64,000 nt of DNA from positions 147,412 through 211,411 of the forward strand of contig CAMBLG010000004.1 in assembly GCA_945868435.1 (NCBI GenBank). The letters are read 5' to 3'. The DNA comes from an uncultured Lachnospiraceae bacterium (lineage in GTDB: Bacteria; Bacillota; Clostridia; Lachnospirales; Lachnospiraceae). Of this stretch, positions 62,191-64,000 are shown piece after piece. A program made the position numbers and the translations under genes. Below the pieces are notes generated by a model. The model worked only from the letters and a program-made list of their open reading frames with translations, was not told the DNA's origin and ran no database searches. Each line of letters starts with the position of its first letter. The first letter of the stretch is position 1.

Positions 62191-62558
62191 ATTTCTAATA
62201 CCTCCTGATAAGATTCCGCTCTTATTACTTGAAAGTACTTCTGAATCTCCTTGGTCCACAAATCAATTTCGCCTTCAATATCGGATACTTCCGGAAGAAT
62301 AAATCCTCATACTTTACAGCCGTTCTTCCTTAATTCCGGTAAGAAATAGCAAAATCCCCACTCAACATCCTCTTTCACATCCTCGAAACCATTTCTGGCA
62401 TCTACAACAAAAATACTATCCTTATGTTCACGAAGCATTTCGAGAGAAGCTGTAACAGGCTTTCTGTAATCGTCAAAATGTGCTTCCTTTTTCCATGTAT
62501 GAAGAACTACGTTATCACTCTCTAAATATTCAATTTTGGCAAAATCACTCTCAAACAT
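62172..62558 (-). pseudogene. Hypothetical protein gene interrupted by an in-frame TGA
   Basis: From ATG 62558 (GGGAGAAGAAATAG upstream) 84 codons run to TGA 62307 (RKPVTASLEMLREHKDSIF, VVDARNGFEDVKEDVEWGF). Beyond the TGA the same frame continues with protein-like sequence, GFILPEVSDIEGEIDLW and ending in VLEIWKKEH at TAA 62172. A TGG to TGA change at this point would explain both parts: a 128-residue STAS-like or small regulatory protein with NGCKV(W)GFILPE. It overlaps the truncated membrane protein gene start by 19 nt. Confidence 0.55.
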
Positions 62559-62993
62559 TCTATTTCTTCTCCCGTACAGTTTCTGCTGAATCCTTTCCGC
62601 CTCTTCTGAGAAGGTAATGGTATGAAGATAATCCTTCACCTTAATCTCAATTACCTCAACAGGCTTTACCTCTGTCCTTGAGATCCATTCCCACTCGTCA
62701 ATCAGTTCAAAGGATTCCGATGGCAAAACATAAATATATCCTTTTCCATTCGGATCAATTGAGCCATATCTTAAGTAGCTATTTATCCCATTCGATTCAA
62801 AAGAACGCTTTCCCTCCGGTGAATCCGGATACCGCCGAAAGGGCAATGCAAAGGGAATTACCTCCTCCATGGTTGCTGCGGCATAAATTGCCTGTTGTGA
62901 CTCCGCATCGCATACTCCATGCGCCTGCATGGGCTTAATCACACCTATCTGATACTGACTGCCATGATATAAATACTGTGGTTTTTGTTTCAT
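62559..62993 (-). pseudogene. Truncated hypothetical protein fused in frame to the next gene
   Basis: About 141 codons: YLYHGSQYQIGVIKPMQAHG, IYAAATMEEVIPFALPFRRY, YIYVLPSESFELIDEWEWIS and EVIEIKVKDYLHTITFSEEA. The N-terminus (YLYHGS...IYAA...A..FAL) resembles ADP-ribosyltransferase-like or RES-type toxin folds, but this is tentative. The reading frame passes through the ribosome binding site and ATG of the following gene, showing that the natural end is lost. Promoter region not evident. Confidence 0.45.
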
Positions 62994-63102
62994 CTAAACC
63001 TCCCGTTCCTTTCAAATACCTGCTAGCTTTGGGCTGAAGGCCAAAGCTTGCGTGTGAAAATCGATTATCACTATCCTCTCCTTCCAGCTTTTATTATTGC
63101 TA

Positions 63103-63549
63103 CTATCTTCTTCGTAGCACCGCCAGAAGATCAAAACAGCAACCGGCTGAGTTACCCACGGCTGCAATAAATAATACGAAAGGAATTCTGTCAGAGTACA
63201 GGAAAATAACATCCGGGATAACCGTCAAAAGGAAGAATGGTGCCAGTAATATGATATTATTTTTCCAGTTTTCAATTTTCCCACCGGCAATTGTTCTAAG
63301 CGACGGCAAGCCCAGCGGATCACGAGCTATTTCAATTCTGGCATCCTTCCTTCCAAAGAAACGCATACTGATCCAGTGTATCAATTCATGGATTGGCAGT
63401 ACGATAACGATTGCCAACAAGGCAGACAGAATTCTATATATTACGGAATGATTCATATCTACTTTCCCACGGAATATGACCACATGAAGTATACAGGATA
63501 GAGCAATAAGTACCAAACTTGCAGTTGAGTTCATTTTTTCTTGTCTCAT
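63103..63549 (-). CDS. DUF3267-type membrane metalloprotease-like protein
   Basis: 148 residues from ATG 63549 (AAAGGAGG upstream). Four membrane helices; HELIH in the second half of the second helix (LPIHELIHWISMRFFG) is a zinc-protease motif of the DUF3267 / M50-like type, with a possible third ligand near the C-terminus (VGNSAGCCFDLLAVL). It may act on membrane proteins or only be structurally related to them. It follows the end of a kinase-like remnant whose frame runs directly into it. Confidence 0.75.
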   Translation of the reverse strand: MRQEKMNSTASLVLIALSCILHVVIFRGKVDMNHSVIYRILSALLAIVIVLPIHELIHWISMRFFGRKDARIEIARDPLGLPSLRTIAGGKIENWKNNIILLAPFFLLTVIPDVIFLYSDRIPFVLFIAAVGNSAGCCFDLLAVLRRR

Positions 63550-63696
63550 TGTGTTTCCTCCTTTTTCAATACGATCCATATAAGTGCCATCTGCCAATTT
63601 ATATACTGTCGTCCCATCCGTAACCAGATAAGAATATCCCCCTTTTCCACGACCTAACAATTTTATGATTTCGTATGACTTTTCATTTTGGATAGT
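63550..63696 (-). pseudogene. Fragment of a protein kinase-like N-terminus
   Basis: About 49 codons in frame with and directly before the DUF3267 gene: NEKSYEIIKLLGRGKGGYSY then LVTDGTTVYKL resembles a glycine-rich ATP loop (GRGKGGYS) of a small-molecule or Ser/Thr kinase. The remaining kinase is missing; the frame goes to ADGTYMDRIEKGGNT before the ATG. The 5' end is out of frame with a signal-peptide remnant (63663-63752). Confidence 0.5.
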
Positions 63697-63752
63697 ACAG
63701 GAAGAATAGCCACCAGAAGCAGAACAGGCAATATAGCTTTTCTATTTATCAA
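63663..63752 (-). pseudogene. Signal-peptide remnant
   Basis: A 29-codon frame from TTG 63752 (AAGGAG upstream) reads INRKAILPVLLLVAILPVLS, a clear lipoprotein or secretory signal, then stops after MKSHTKS. The mature part is absent; the sequence continues into the kinase-like fragment in another frame. Confidence 0.4.
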
Positions 63753-63764
63753 TAATCTTTCTCC

Positions 63765-64000
63765 TTAATTCTTTATATCTGTTGGTGTCGCATTTTTCAC
63801 AATAATCATTCCGTCATATAATTCTGCAGGGACATCATTGATTCTATAGCTATTTGGTAAGATCTTATTCAAAAAGCTATAGCCCTCTCCGAGTGATCCC
63901 ATCAGCATATTTTTATTGATAATTTCCTTGATTTTTTCTGATTTCTGCAGTTTATCAAAATCAAGATACGTCATATCCATCCCAAGGGCATACGCTGTAT
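63765..64000 (-). CDS. Hypothetical protein, 5' end outside the window
   Basis: The frame is open from the window edge (AYALGMDMTYLDFDKL...) to a stop at 63765, at least 77 codons. The C-terminal part reads MLMGSLGEGYSFLNKILPNSYR and INDVPAELYDGMIIVKNATP. I do not recognise a family. A ribosome binding site and start for the following signal-peptide remnant are 8-13 nt after the stop. It could be the C-terminus of a membrane or exported protein; part of the decayed region. Confidence 0.45.
   Translation of the reverse strand, partial: TAYALGMDMTYLDFDKLQKSEKIKEIINKNMLMGSLGEGYSFLNKILPNSYRINDVPAELYDGMIIVKNATPTDIKN

Noticed and set aside
62172..62309. Selenocysteine or Trp recoding at TGA 62307
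   Set aside because: No SECIS-like hairpin is evident after the TGA, and the region is full of broken genes; a nonsense mutation is simpler.
1..64000. tRNA or rRNA genes
   Set aside because: No tRNA T-loop/acceptor arrangement or rRNA sequence was noticed by reading; a tRNAscan run would settle it.

Overview
The window looks like chromosomal DNA of a Gram-positive, butyrate-producing member of the Lachnospiraceae (Roseburia / Agathobacter / Coprococcus-like). The grounds are a butyryl-CoA:acetate CoA-transferase (26.1-27.4 kb), a polyglycerolphosphate-type LTA synthase, a class B sortase with an SPKTG substrate, BlaI/M56 and LytTR regulators, a CIRCE-controlled Hsp20, Clostridia-type AGGAGG ribosome binding sites, and gene families typical of this group (DUF362, DUF1846, membrane Ser/Thr kinase with a DFN motif). 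I found no rRNA, tRNA, CRISPR array, prophage or complete insertion sequence. Genus is not certain from the sequence alone.

Layout. 0-2.8 kb: 5' part of an RlmD-type 23S rRNA methyltransferase, a DUF362 protein, a 195-bp palindromic intergenic element, an orphan promoter and a tandem array of four 72-bp hairpin units. 2.8-6.9 kb: a GNAT-RsgA fusion, then a collapsed amino-sugar/beta-glucoside locus in which a GH94 phosphorylase and nagB both lost their 5' ends at one junction, followed by intact nagA. 6.9-11.4 kb: a secreted transglutaminase-like protein and two zinc-ribbon/TM/leucine-rich-repeat membrane proteins. 11.4-15.2 kb: an antimicrobial-peptide-type ABC transporter whose response regulator, histidine kinase and permease all carry deletions. 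15.2-25.9 kb: hipBA toxin-antitoxin, XRE-AbrB regulator, acyltransferase, a divergent HTH / membrane Ser-Thr kinase module with secreted and VanZ-like proteins, an AAA/DUF4143 ATPase and an RlmI-like methyltransferase. 26-31 kb: but, LTA synthase, LiaF-like and LytTR proteins. 31.2-40.1 kb: Mrp ATPase, signal peptidase I, an HSP90-like GHKL protein, sortase B and its likely substrate, LCP protein and the CpsB/C/D tyrosine phosphoregulatory set. 40.2-42.4 kb: uridine kinase and a MATE pump.

42.4-48.1 kb is the most interesting locus: six genes encode two different amino-acid ABC transporters (MetNI-type and GlnPQ-type) fed by one lipoprotein in which a family-3 binding protein and a MetQ/NlpA binding protein are fused. 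Upstream lie a canonical promoter, a leader peptide very rich in Cys and Met codons, an intrinsic terminator, a competing 12/13-nt antiterminator pairing, and a second short Cys-rich ORF. This reads as a sulfur-amino-acid importer controlled by leader-peptide attenuation.

48-58 kb: endonuclease IV, Hsp20, gene remnants, BlaI/M56 sensor, acetyltransferase, an operon of SDR / spore-photoproduct-lyase-like radical SAM / nucleoside phosphorylase, and DUF1846. 57.7-64 kb: a small acidic protein, a soluble CZB-domain chemoreceptor, a broken IS4-like transposase, a YafQ/RelB-type toxin-antitoxin, and a dense mosaic of truncated, frameshifted and nonsense-interrupted genes. Gene decay is a recurring theme (4.4-5.7, 11.4-15.2, 49.8-50.2 and 59.7-64 kb).
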